Below, in pieces: positions 53,984 through 64,000 of a stretch of DNA of 64,000 nt. Each line of letters opens with the position of its first letter. Positions within the stretch are counted from its first letter, which is position 1. The translations under genes were made by a program, and so were the position numbers. A model generated the notes under the pieces. That model had not been told where the DNA came from. It saw nothing but the letters and a program-made list of their open reading frames with translations, and did no database searches. The DNA comes from Deinandra increscens subsp. villosa (lineage: Eukaryota; Streptophyta; Magnoliopsida; Asterales; Asteraceae): positions 67,977,095 to 68,041,094 of the forward strand of contig JBCNJP010000008.1 of assembly GCA_039602395.1 (NCBI GenBank), read 5' to 3'.

Positions 53984-54475
53984 GGTTTTCTAACTATCTA
54001 GTACTCCACTTGTAATCGAGAGCAAAATCGATACGAATTTCCGGCCACAATTGCAGCGATAAAAAACAACAGCTTACTTTAGCAATAACTAGGGCTTCAA
54101 ACTTCAAATTTAGGTTTTCGTTAATTCCACTAAATTATCATACAGTAAGTTCACCAACAGGATCTCTAATTGAACTATACGCCTACGAAAACGTAATCGA
54201 TTCGCGAATCTTATTCGTAAGAGATGTTTCAGAAACTAACAGTGATGAAATTAGCGAAGAAATTGAAACCTTGAAGACGGAGAGCGAGATGCGTTTACCG
54301 CCGCTATGAGACTAGTCGCCGGCGCCGGCGAGAGATGCCGAGAGGATTACGCGAGCAACGGCGGAAAAGAAGCGATGGTGGTGGACGGTGGTTAAAGAAC
54401 CCTAGAGGCGTCGGAATGAGACCTATAAAGGTCAAAGGATGCAAAGACCGACTCAAGAGTTACGTCTAAAATTCT
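53984..54475 (-). promoter_or_regulatory. 5' UTR and promoter region of ILP1
   Basis: Directly upstream of the ILP1 ATG. It includes a GC-rich patch (54298-54370, with gccggcgccggcg) likely near the transcription start. No TATA box is obvious, as is common for housekeeping genes. Confidence 0.5.
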
Positions 54476-54584
54476 GAATCCTGTACCCTACTTTCGAATC
54501 CGAATCCAAATTATCCGAAACTTCGAAGTTCGAACCTAATTATCTTTTCTTTAACGGCGAATTCAGTCGAACCTAGCTTCTGGG

Positions 54585-54795
54585 CACCAACACGAGCAAG
54601 GGTGTCTTAACTGTGCCCCGGTCGGCGGAATGCCCTTTTCGGGTGCGTCAGGATACCACCTCCATACACCATTATGAGAGAAACCCGGCCTGCGAGCAGC
54701 CACCGGTAAAACTCCTCCTCTCCAGATTCGAACCTGGGTCTCCCAGAAGGAAGTTGCCCAAGCCCTAACCCATCACAGAGATACTATTGTGACAT
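54585..54795 (-). mobile_element. tRNA-derived SINE, minus strand
   Basis: On the minus strand an A-box-like TGGGTTAGGGCTTGG is followed by a clear B box GGTTCGAATCT. The body continues with ggagaggaggagttttacc and ends near 54585. The truncated copy at 34108-34302 shares this last motif. Borders are approximate. Confidence 0.65.
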
Positions 54796-55390
54796 CTGTG
54801 CGTAGGATACCCGAGTTCGGACGGAAATTTTCAAGGACTTGGATATCCGAGTTCGGACGGGAATTTTCAAAAAATTCGGATAGTTTAGATATTGTGAATA
54901 TTCGAAATATTGTATGGGAATTAAAATATCTTAATTCATTATTTTCAAAATCAAAACCTGAAAATATGTGGTCTTTTCCACTAGCCTCCGCCATTTGCTT
55001 CCTCAAAACCTATTCAAGCTCTACGACCATGGTCAACTTTGGTAAACACTTTTAACCAAATCCTCAACCTACTGGTCGTCTCTAATCTTGTTAAACTTGT
55101 TCTAGAAACACTGCAAACCTCCCAAGCCTATATGTTCATCATTATCATTGAATTGTCAATCAATTTAAAACAATTTTTCTACTCAAGGGTTTTATATTTT
55201 CAATCTTTGAGTTCATTTCTGGTTGATTTTATTTGTTCTAGTATCGAGATGAATTACTCGTTGTAAGTAATCTAATCACAATCGTTGTTGTATATTCGTT
55301 GAATATATCATAACTTGATATGTTAATGTTTGTTTTTGTCATGAAAACAATGGATTTGGCAGACGAAAATAGGATTATTTTTTTTTACAG
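54796..55390. other. Intergenic DNA with a short tandem repeat
   Basis: A unit of about 35 bases (cccgagttcggacgg plus aattttcaa) is repeated at 54807 and 54842. Nothing else is supported. Confidence 0.5.
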
Positions 55391-55398
55391 ATGTCAAG

Positions 55399-55800
55399 AT
55401 GAATCTGAATCAGAATCATAATTGATTGATTTATAGATTTGTAGTAAAAGAAATTGTTGTTTTGGCAAAACATACATGTTACTTAGGGAATGTTGGTACA
55501 ATTGCAGTTGAATGCTTACAGAAATTGCCTTCTAACAACACTAGATACACCTACTCATGTGATGATTACACCTTCAACTTCTTGCTTGATTTCGAGTTTT
55601 GTATAATCACACATCTTAATTTTAGTTTAGAAATTGTGTACAGTTAGTATGGTCAACTTAGGGTTTATAAAGTATATGATTTTGTGATCCATTCAATGCA
55701 GTTTTTCATGTTGTTGTTGATGAATCAATGAGGAGGAGTGTGCCATTTGTATTTCATGTAATACGTGATAGTTTTTGAGGATTTGGTCTTGAGAATAAAG
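55399..55800 (+). pseudogene. VAMP727-like longin-domain pseudogene, two exon remnants
   Basis: Exon 1 remnant 55399-55600 reads, after an in-frame stop at codon 9, LIYRFVVKEIVVLAKHTCYL, then GTIAVECLQKLPSNNTRYTY and SCDDYTFNFLLDF. Exon 2 remnant starts at 55702 after a tgcag acceptor and reads FHVVVDESMRRSVPFVFHVI before a stop. Together these follow the longin domain of plant VAMP72 R-SNAREs; the DESxxRSVPFVF wording is closest to VAMP727. The SNARE helix and the membrane anchor are missing. It is dead, and keeps introns, so it came by DNA duplication and not by retrotransposition. Confidence 0.8.
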
Positions 55801-55969
55801 AATTAAAATATTATAATTGTTTTTAATCAAAACTACGCCATTTTAATGGGTTTCACGTGTAAAGTTAGACGCTTAACAACATCATATTCACGTTAACTAT
55901 ATATTTTTTTTCAAAACGTCCCTTATAATATACGAGTTGATATAACTATTATATATGTTCGAGTGTCAG

Positions 55970-56674
55970 TAGAGGTGCAAATCCCAAACCGGTTTAGGCT
56001 CTCAAACCGGTTCTTAAACCGGTTCTCAAACCGGTCAAAACCGGTTTTGACCAACCCGGTTCCCAAACCGGTCAAACCGAACCGGTTTCTATCGGTTAGG
56101 GGGTTTTGTGAAGAAACCGGTTTTCAAACCGGTTTGGCCCAAACCGGTTTGTAACCGGTTTCTTCACATCACTTTTAAGCAACTTTTCTAGCCGTTTCTA
56201 GTCGATTTGAGCCTAAAAATTGGTATATATACCCCCTTTATGTGTTATAAACATTACCCCACTTCTCAATATCTAAAAAAACTCTTAAATTTAGAATAAT
56301 GTTTAAATACCGGTTAAAATAATTTGTATTATCTTTCAAATTAGGTACTTTTGCAATCGTTTAGGTGTGAATTTATTCTCTTTTGTAATGTTTTATGTTT
56401 TTTTTCAATAAAAAGTATGTTTTTTTAGTTTTTATAAAGCTTAAAAAAAAATATATATATATATATACAAAACCGGTTCAAACCGGTTTGAGATCCCAAA
56501 CCGGTTCGGTTTGAAACCGAAACCGGTTTCATCGGTTTCCAGTATTCGTGCTTCAAACCGGTTTGAGAACCGAACCGGTTTGGCCTCAAACCGGTTTTGA
56601 CCAAAACCGATTTTGATCAAAACCGGTTTGAGAACCGAACCGATTTGGGTTTCAAACCGGTTTTTGCACCTCTA
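55970..56674. mobile_element. hAT-like MITE packed with AACCGGTT sites
   Basis: Ends TAGAGGTGCAAA are inverted on both sides and flanked by agtgtcag (55962-55969 and 56675-56682), an 8-base hAT duplication. The two subterminal regions (55978-56165 and 56470-56660) contain dozens of overlapping aaaccggttt-type words, while the centre (56170-56460) is AT-rich with none. No coding frame. A dense array of one palindromic 8-mer near both ends is likely a transposase-binding platform. Confidence 0.88.
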
Positions 56675-56682
56675 AGTGTCAG

Positions 56683-58800
56683 GTCTCCTTTCCTCTACCT
56701 TCAAAAGCCCATTACCACAAGCTTTTACTCTTTTAGATCCATTGGACTTTATTGGCCAAGAAATTTAAAATTGCAGACTTATATGTTGCAATAGCCCAAT
56801 TTATAATATCAACACATTTTTATATGCCAAATATATACATATAATGCGAATAATTGGTTGGCCCATAGCATTTGGCACTCACATTTTGATTGATAAAGAC
56901 GAGTTTAAAAAAAATAATTATGTAAAGCCCCAATCAGACTTGTCTGAGATATGACCTTGCCTGTGATATTAATGATTAGGGTGTTAACGAGCCGAGTTCG
57001 GTACTCTATCTAATATTCAAGTTCGGCTCCTGTGATATTAATGACTAGGGTGTAAACAAGCCGAGTTCAAGTACTCTATCTAATATTCAAGTTTGGCTTG
57101 TGAATTATCTTACAAACTCGAGCTCTTGTGAATTATCTTACAAACCCGAGGTCTACTTGTGCTCTGACTCGTTTGTTATTTGTAATTGTTTCTTTATATT
57201 TTTTTTATTATTCTTTTTGACAAATCATAGGTATATATATATAATGAGTTACATCTTGTATTATATTTATATACATAATATACTCGTTTAGACTCGCCCA
57301 TCTATGAAGCTAAAGCTTGTTACCTAAATGATCTCCATCTTAGGGTGAAGCTCGTTTAAGTTTGACTAGATTCAAGTTATCAGTAACTTGATCTTAAGTT
57401 GCTCACTTCTTACACTCTCTAAACTTTACTGTTTGAGTAAAATTTTGTTATACATGTTTGTTTTGTTTATCTATGAAGTTGAAACTTGTTTGTTTCCTTA
57501 TGCATTTTTAGCTAACTTGTACGTTTCACATCCCGATTCTTGATTCCTACAAGTTTGTTCAAAGGGTCTACATTGTCGACGTTTTGTGCGATATAAACAA
57601 AGTTTGGGGCTCTACACCACCAAAAGTATCACTTTATAAGGGTGGATTCCATTTGATTGTCCCAATTGTTTGAGATTCAATGTCTAGTGCAATAATTTTC
57701 TTTAGTTTGGGTGTAAAAGACAACAAATAAGACTTTAAGGGGACCAAATGCAATTATTTAAAGGAGGAACTCCTTATAAGAAGAAGCAAAATTTGGCAAG
57801 TGGTGATGAAAAATGGGCCCATTGTGTCCTCTTAGTGTGTGCATATGATCTCCCTATTCTCTATACATGGACCTCATTTTTTCATGTTAGGTGCAACTCA
57901 TGATCAACACTTGTCTTACAAATTCAATTTTTGAATAGTTGGTCAAGATTTTCGAATTAGAGCTTGTTAAATGAACAAATGCAGTGAGGGTTGTACGGGT
58001 GTACATAAGGTTTATTCTTTATTAGGGCGGATTTAATCATGCTATATGAAAGTCCGTAACGAGAAAAAAAAACTTTTAACATATAATTGTTATGTGACTA
58101 TATAAATGTCTCTTTTCTCTATTATTGTCCGTCAATATTACATGTCACTTATATATTAAATTAATTTCCTTATATTTTCTAAAGGACTAAAATAATTCTA
58201 TCAAGATGATTTGAATCAATAATCATTTAGTTAAAATGACTAGAGAATCGGCACTTTATAGAAAGTATCCCGTCGGGGGCATAGATTTCCACTTATAAAG
58301 TTTCAATTTATTCATTTTGAACATGTACTAATACTAGGCATCTATAAGATCAAGATGGGCCACCAACTTTTGCAAAATTATTGTTAACATTTAAGTAGTC
58401 AAAGGAGCATTTATTGTTTTATTTACCACTTAGCAGAGTAATTGATAAATGATAATTGAATAAAATTTCACACTTAATAGTTGAAACATAACCAAAGAGC
58501 TTAACGGAATTTACGTGGACTTGAGACCTTAAGATCGTGGGTTTATATCCAGATGTGAGCAAAAATACTTTCCGAGCTAGAGACAATGGTTTTTCTTAAA
58601 TAACCAGATTTCCTCTAGAATTAGAGATGAGTATATAAAAATAAAATGTTGCGAAGCCCAAACATATAGTTAAAAAAAATAGTTAAAACATCAAAACAAT
58701 GTATACTATAGTGATATCAAGATATTAAAGGCACCGACCCTTTTAAATTTGTTAAGGATTTAAGTTTTATTGTTAACACTAGAGCAAGACATGATACTTA
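56683..58800. other. Intergenic DNA with a local duplication
   Basis: A segment of about 75 bases (tgatattaatgaNtagggtgt through ctatctaatattcaag) is repeated at 56966 and 57034, followed by a shorter duplicated word (gtgaattatcttacaaac, 57101 and 57128). It resembles a worn MITE with agggtgt ends. Otherwise AT-rich with no supported gene. Confidence 0.5.
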
Positions 58801-59060
58801 ACATGCTTGTCAAGATCTCAAATTCTTGACACACAACTCAAGATTTCAATGCTAAGTCTTGTGTTTTCTACAAATGTTACAATCTCGACACCGTATAACA
58901 TGACGAGTAGTAAAATGTCAAAATCCCTATATCTTGACACACATGTCGAAATTTTAATGTTGGATAATGTATTTTCTTTAAACTTGACAATATCCATGAC
59001 ATCGTCAAGACATGTATTTGATATATGTGCCAATGTCTCAAAATCTCAACACAATAGATC
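58801..59060. repeat. Diverged tandem duplication of about 115 bp
   Basis: 58806-58905 and 58922-59020 align with the words ttgacacaca, aaNtttNaatg, gtNttttct and tgacNNcgt in the same order. A 128-codon frame crosses both copies, but its sequence is repetitive and has no known domain, so I do not call it a gene. Confidence 0.5.
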
Positions 59061-59149
59061 TATCTCTTTTCGGTCAGAGTTTTACTTTGATCGTGATACA
59101 CATTTGATTTTAATGATTGAAATGAATATTTTTGGCGTAGGCTATTTAG

Positions 59150-59675
59150 ACATCTTAAAACGCAGCGTATTGGGCAATACGCTGCGTATTTGACTAATAC
59201 CCGATAATCCGACATTCTCTGCAACTTTTGACCATGACATAAGACTAATATGCAGCGTATTATCCAATACTCTGCGTATAGGTTTTTGGTGATTTTTTTT
59301 TTAAGTTTTGTGTTATTTGTTTTTTGGGTAAAAAGTTATTAAAAACCAAAAAAAAAAATTAAAAAAATTAAAAAGACTCATGGAGGGTGATGTCTATTTC
59401 ATCAATAGGTCACCAACAACCCACAAACATTATTTACAATTTTTTTTTTTACAAAACACTCAAACACCTAGCTAATATAGCATGTTTTGAATTGGAAAAA
59501 AAATTGAAGTATTTTTTAAAAAACTTAAAAAAAAATTCACCAAAAACCAATACGCATAGTATTGGGTAATACGCTGCATATTAGTCTCATGTCATGGTCA
59601 AAAGTTGCAGAGAATGTCGGATTGTCGGGTAATACGCAGAGTATTAGGTAATACGCTTCATATTAGTGTGTATTA
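59150..59675. mobile_element. Foldback element with CAGCGTATT motifs
   Basis: 59155-59290 reappears inverted at about 59545-59670: gaccatgacat pairs with atgtcatggtc, and gacattctctgcaactttt with aaaagttgcagagaatgtc. The arms repeat the palindromic word aatacgctgcgtatt. The centre is AT-rich and holds no coding frame. The target duplication was not found. Confidence 0.7.
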
Positions 59676-59679
59676 ATAG

Positions 59680-61925
59680 CAGGACCCATATTTTTATGAT
59701 TTTTATAATTAAAATGATTAAGAAATCTTCAAGATTTCAAGTAGTATGAAATATTCAAGGTCATATACATTGGATTGGTAGTCCAACAGGAGAGACATAT
59801 TACCTCTAGATATATTATTTGGTTTTAAACATGTGTAATTAACTAATTATAAATATTTAAGATAGTTTATCAGCAGGATAAAAAAACTTGAACGTCATTA
59901 GTTGACTAGCGAGTTCAACAAGTAATCAAACTCCATTACACTACCTAAATTCATTAATTTAGAAGGAAACTCAACCCCTATAAATCGGGATCAAATTGAG
60001 ACCTTAAATCACCAAAACCCTATCATTCATCACCAATGCCATTAGATGAGAAGAAACCATTGACACTGACATAGATTATTACTAAAAATGAAAAATAAAA
60101 AAGATATTTAATATCCTTTTTATTTAATATGAAAACCAATGTAAGGTACACAAGTGTTAAATGAATATATGGTTGATGGGTGACTAGAAAAGAATCAAAA
60201 GGCAGAATGGTGGGGTTGGCCGCACGTGGGAGATGATAAGGGTGCTGTTCATTTTGACCGATCACCTACCTAGCTTCACTTCTTAAATATCCTTTCAATT
60301 TCCACCTTTCTCTATTTATATTTTCTTATAAAATCCATTATGACTTCATTTTATTTTTTAAAAATATATACCTATATACCTAACTTAATGATGCTTTTAG
60401 TTATCTAAAACCTAAAGGCTATTATGGTTATAATTAACTTATTAGTTGTAGATTTTTTAAAAATTTCAATATTTAGTATGGGTGTTCAGAGTTTGGTTTG
60501 GTTGATTTTGATATAATAGTTGATTTTGATAAAGTTATGAATCAAATCGTGATTAGGGTTTCAGAAATCTATGAACAAATTGGATGGGTTGAGCAGGTTA
60601 GTCAAACAGGCAGATCATAGTTATGTGACCTATTTTTTTCTTCAAACCAGTTAGTATGCATTAAAAATAAATAAACGTTGTCAAAATAAATAATTCATAC
60701 ATAACAGCCTACTAAAACGATGGACAAATTCTATAGTAAGCTAAATGACCGGTTGATTTTACCCAAATAAATGCTTAAAACTGAATTGTACACGAATCCA
60801 ACCAACTTGTTTTGATTTAAAGAGTTCAATCAATTTTAGTTTTTTTTATAAACACCCGTTATAAAGCCCCTTTTTAACGGTCTATATAAGGGTGGAGGGA
60901 ATGGATTCGACTTCACCCTCCATGGATTTATGGGTAAATCACCGCAAACCGGCTTACGGTTTCAACGGCTTGTATTTGCTGATATTAAAATCAAAGAAAC
61001 TAATTGTATGAAAGGATCTAAAGGGTATAATCTTATCTAATCATATGAGGGGCACACGAGGAGTCTTAACGAGGTTTTTTTACGGGTATTAAGTCAAAAT
61101 TAAGGAATATGTGCATGCATAATTTCTAAAAAATGATACAATCAGTAACTAAACTAGTGGATTTAAATGACACAATCAGTAATTTTATATATTTATATAG
61201 GACACAATCAGTAATATAATGTACATACTAATACTTAGTATTAGAGGATGGTCTAGAGACCCTAGTTTGGTAGTCTCTGATCCATTTTAACATGTTTCTT
61301 AGTTGTTTAGCTAGAATCGAAGCCTGAGAACTGAGAACGAGTCAGTGAGTATATACTCAAGTCGATCCTATGTAAATACACGTAAGGGTGTTCAAAAAAA
61401 TCCAAAACTCGAATAAAACAGAAAACCAAAACGTATCCAAAACCAAAAAACCAAACCGAATTCCTTATTCGGATTTCGGATCGGATTCTTATCATATCCG
61501 AATAAGGAATTCGGATAACGATTCGAATATGAGATATGGTTAACTTTTTTAATCGATTAATTCGGATTTTTCGGATATCCAATCTATTCAAATAAAATAT
61601 TATTTATATTATATATATGTAACATTTTCATTTTATCCGTTTGAGAAATCCGACCCATTTTGAAATTTCATGTTTTACCGATTTGCGAATTTCTTTAGTA
61701 TCAGTAGAATTTTTGGGTATTTATACCCCAACTAATTTTTCTCAATGATTTACAATCGTTTTTTTTTCAAAACAGTATACTTAATTACAATCAATTTATT
61801 CAAATTGGATTCAATTTTTGGTTTTTATGCAATTTCGGTACGCGGTTTGTCATTTACCGGGAATTTGGTATTTTAGAACGTATGTCAATTTTAACATATT
61901 TATTAGTCTAATAATCACATATCAT
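59680..61925. other. Intergenic DNA with MITE-like ends
   Basis: gggtgttcagag at about 60480 and its near inverse aacacccg at about 60855 may bound a small element. 61385-61580 contains many attcgga/tccgaat words (an inverted pair attccttattcgga / tccgaataaggaat is at 61457-61510). No gene is supported. Confidence 0.4.
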
Positions 61926-61929
61926 GTCA

Positions 61930-64000
61930 TGATTCATCGCATTCTAATAGAGTTGTGAAACGTTGGTGAAATGCCCAATATCGATCCGTACGTCAAAACC
62001 GACAAAAAACGCGTAATTTGACCCTAACTATGCATTTCTTTGATTTACGTGGCATATTTATATTCATTTTGAGTGGATTATATGTGGGTAACATAATGGG
62101 ATGATGAAATGGGTAATTTGGGAGAAAACGGGACTCGAAAACACCCAAATAACGAAGAATCGAGCGCGAAACGAAAAAAGCGGAAAGAGGAGCTCGCTCC
62201 TGGTGGGGTCGCGGACCACGACTTTTCCTGGTAATATTTTGGCGGTATGCGACTTGCTTAACACACCAAAATTGTGGGTTTTGTCTTCTTAAGCCATTTT
62301 TCCTCATTTCACAACATTCCTTCTTTCCCCTAATTGTCCAAACAACCATTAGAGTTGATCTCATCTTCTTTCATTACCCTATCACAATTTTGAGCTAAAT
62401 TTGGTGGATTCCAAGGTTTGATGATCATTATTTTTCATCATCAAATGTTAGATCTCAAATTCTCTATGTTCTTCTTCCCACTCTTGATCAAATCTTGTTG
62501 ATTTGATGCAATTTGGGTAGATCTATGTTAGATCTAAGAAATCCATAATCAAGTTTATGTTTTTATGATAGTTTTGTTTAGATCTAATATTCTTCATGAT
62601 GAAAATTTACTAGATCTTCTCCTTCTCATGATCAAGCATGTTCTTCTTACTTTTCTATGTCTGGATCTATGATGTCAATATTAGATCTAGGAAATCACTA
62701 GGATTTGGATGATGGAATCTTGTAGATCTTGCTAAAAGAAATGGTCTTATGGTTGAAACTTCCTGAAAGGGTTATGTTGACATTAGATCTAGAAATTTGG
62801 CCATGAAAATTGGGTATGAATGCTAGATCTAGAGTATGATGTCATATGATCATGTCTATGTGGAATGTTAGATTGAGTTTTAGATCTAGAATGAGCTTAT
62901 GTGTAAAATACCATTTTAAGTGTTAGATGTAGACGATGTTCATGAGAAATTTCCATGATATTATAGATCTAAGATTTTGTCATGAAAATTTGTATATTGT
63001 TATTTGATCTAGAATTAGATTCATGAAAAATAATAAAACCGATGATTATTTTGAATCCATGTGTTGTGAATTTAGGTTAAAAAGGTTATCATGATTATGA
63101 CATTTTTATGAAACCATGAAAAATGTATATTTTTAGGTTGACATGAAAATAAATAAATTACGTCCTTAGTTCTAGGACCGATCCTTAGTATAAATGATGA
63201 ACGTACGTATCACCAACGAGTTGTCAAGTTGATTATGTCACTGTGAGTCGTGTAATTTATTTATTTATTTATGTATTTTCTCTATCTCATCTAGTCGTCA
63301 AGGTCACCTTCGGGTTTAACCATCTTGTTCGTGGTGTCGTGTCTGTCTTTATATCTCCTGGATCAGGTGAGTATTCATAGCCCCTCTTTCATTTTAATGT
63401 TTTGGGGTGTAACATGTATGATTATTCAAAACCCTAATTCTTATTTATACAAAATACTATGCGATTCTATGTGTTCTATGTGTGATATTCTATTGTGTGA
63501 TACTTGTTGGATTCTATGTGTGAAAGTCTTCGGTTGGAAGTCTTTAATCGCTAATCGCGAATCGCAAGTGTACCATAAACCATCGAGTCGTGGCAACAAT
63601 GATAGATCTATTGGCTAACTGCAACCCACCTGGCCTGCCTGGTATTTCGCGTCGGGTGATTGATCCCTTACTGTCTAGGTTTGGTGCACACCACTCATTA
63701 ACTTGTTGATCATGATTGGATATAACACTTGACTCACTGAATCGCAATGCTTTAATCTATGTAGTACACTAAACCTATGTTTACTCTCTAACTATTCGTA
63801 GTTGACCATTATTTTATACATGTTGCAGGTTCTGCTATTAGATGATGATTACTTGTTGATGACACATTAGAATGCATGCGGACATAGTTGTGACCTAAAT
63901 TTAATGAATCTAATTGTTATCATTGATGCAATTTATTTGGGTTATTGTATAGCATTTAAATTATTATGAAATTTGTTGATTAAGAATATCGCAACATTAA
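61930..64000 (+). repeat. Probable long LTR of a Ty3/gypsy-type element, cut by the window end
   Basis: GC-richer 61935-62280 (aaacgttggtgaaatgcc, gggtcgcggaccacgac) is followed by about 800 bases repeating tagatcta words, then ggtcaccttcgggttt, gatcaggtgagtattcatagcccc and tgttgcaggttctgc. This wording and the length resemble long LTRs or adjoining UTRs of plant chromovirus or Athila-like elements. No paired LTR or coding region is visible within the window, so it remains a tentative call. Confidence 0.4.

Noticed and set aside
58807..59193. 128-codon plus-strand frame
   Set aside because: It arises from a diverged tandem duplication and has no domain.
62101..62364. Overlapping short frames on both strands
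   Set aside because: They lie in the GC-richer start of an LTR-like region and show no conserved protein.

Overview
The window is nuclear DNA from a eudicot plant. The evidence is intron-bearing genes with clear plant orthologues (a TMO5-type bHLH factor, ILP1, an F-box protein), AT-rich intergenic DNA, and many nested plant transposons. The genus cannot be fixed from sequence alone; the style of the repeats would suit Asteraceae, but that is only a guess. All coordinates and splice junctions were read by eye.

Layout. 1-5183 is old repeat debris: a GC-richer LTR-like block, a ~1.1 kb foldback element, and a decayed minus-strand LINE carrying a hAT-like element that itself carries a second hAT MITE. 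5184-10362 is a Ty1-copia element with apparently identical LTRs and one frameshift. 11212-14951 is a short minus-strand LTR element, also with apparently identical LTRs; it keeps only the two ends of a Ty3/gypsy polyprotein around a long open frame I do not recognise. 15661-21207 is a full-length LINE with both ORFs open, joined by a stop-start overlap. 21480-28000 is relic territory: a LINE tail, a copia gag relic, and a CACTA-like element that has picked up LRR-kinase and WRKY gene fragments.

Genes and later elements. 29494-32418 is a two-exon bHLH gene of the TMO5/bHLH30 group. 33674-34302 holds a MITE and a truncated SINE. 36087-40777 is an apparently complete PIF/Harbinger element with a three-exon transposase and a two-exon Myb/SANT-like gene, both open once spliced. 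Next to it are a 35-codon membrane-peptide ORF (40814-40921) and an intronless F-box gene (41005-41991). 42159-42881 is a Helitron-like element, 43222-43629 a duplication with filler DNA copied from the F-box gene, and 43981-45016 a MULE-like foldback with a 9-bp target duplication. 46490-53983 is ILP1 (six coding exons, minus strand). 55399-55800 is a VAMP727-like pseudogene, 55970-56674 a hAT MITE packed with AACCGGTT sites, 59150-59675 another foldback element, and 61930-64000 looks like part of a long gypsy-type LTR.

The host genes do not form a pathway. The bHLH factor acts in vascular patterning with LHW-type partners, ILP1 acts in transcription and spliceosome function, and the F-box protein in ubiquitin ligation. 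What ties the window together is transposition: copia, the chimeric LTR element, the LINE and the Harbinger element all look young enough to have moved recently, and at least two elements carry or have swapped in foreign sequence.
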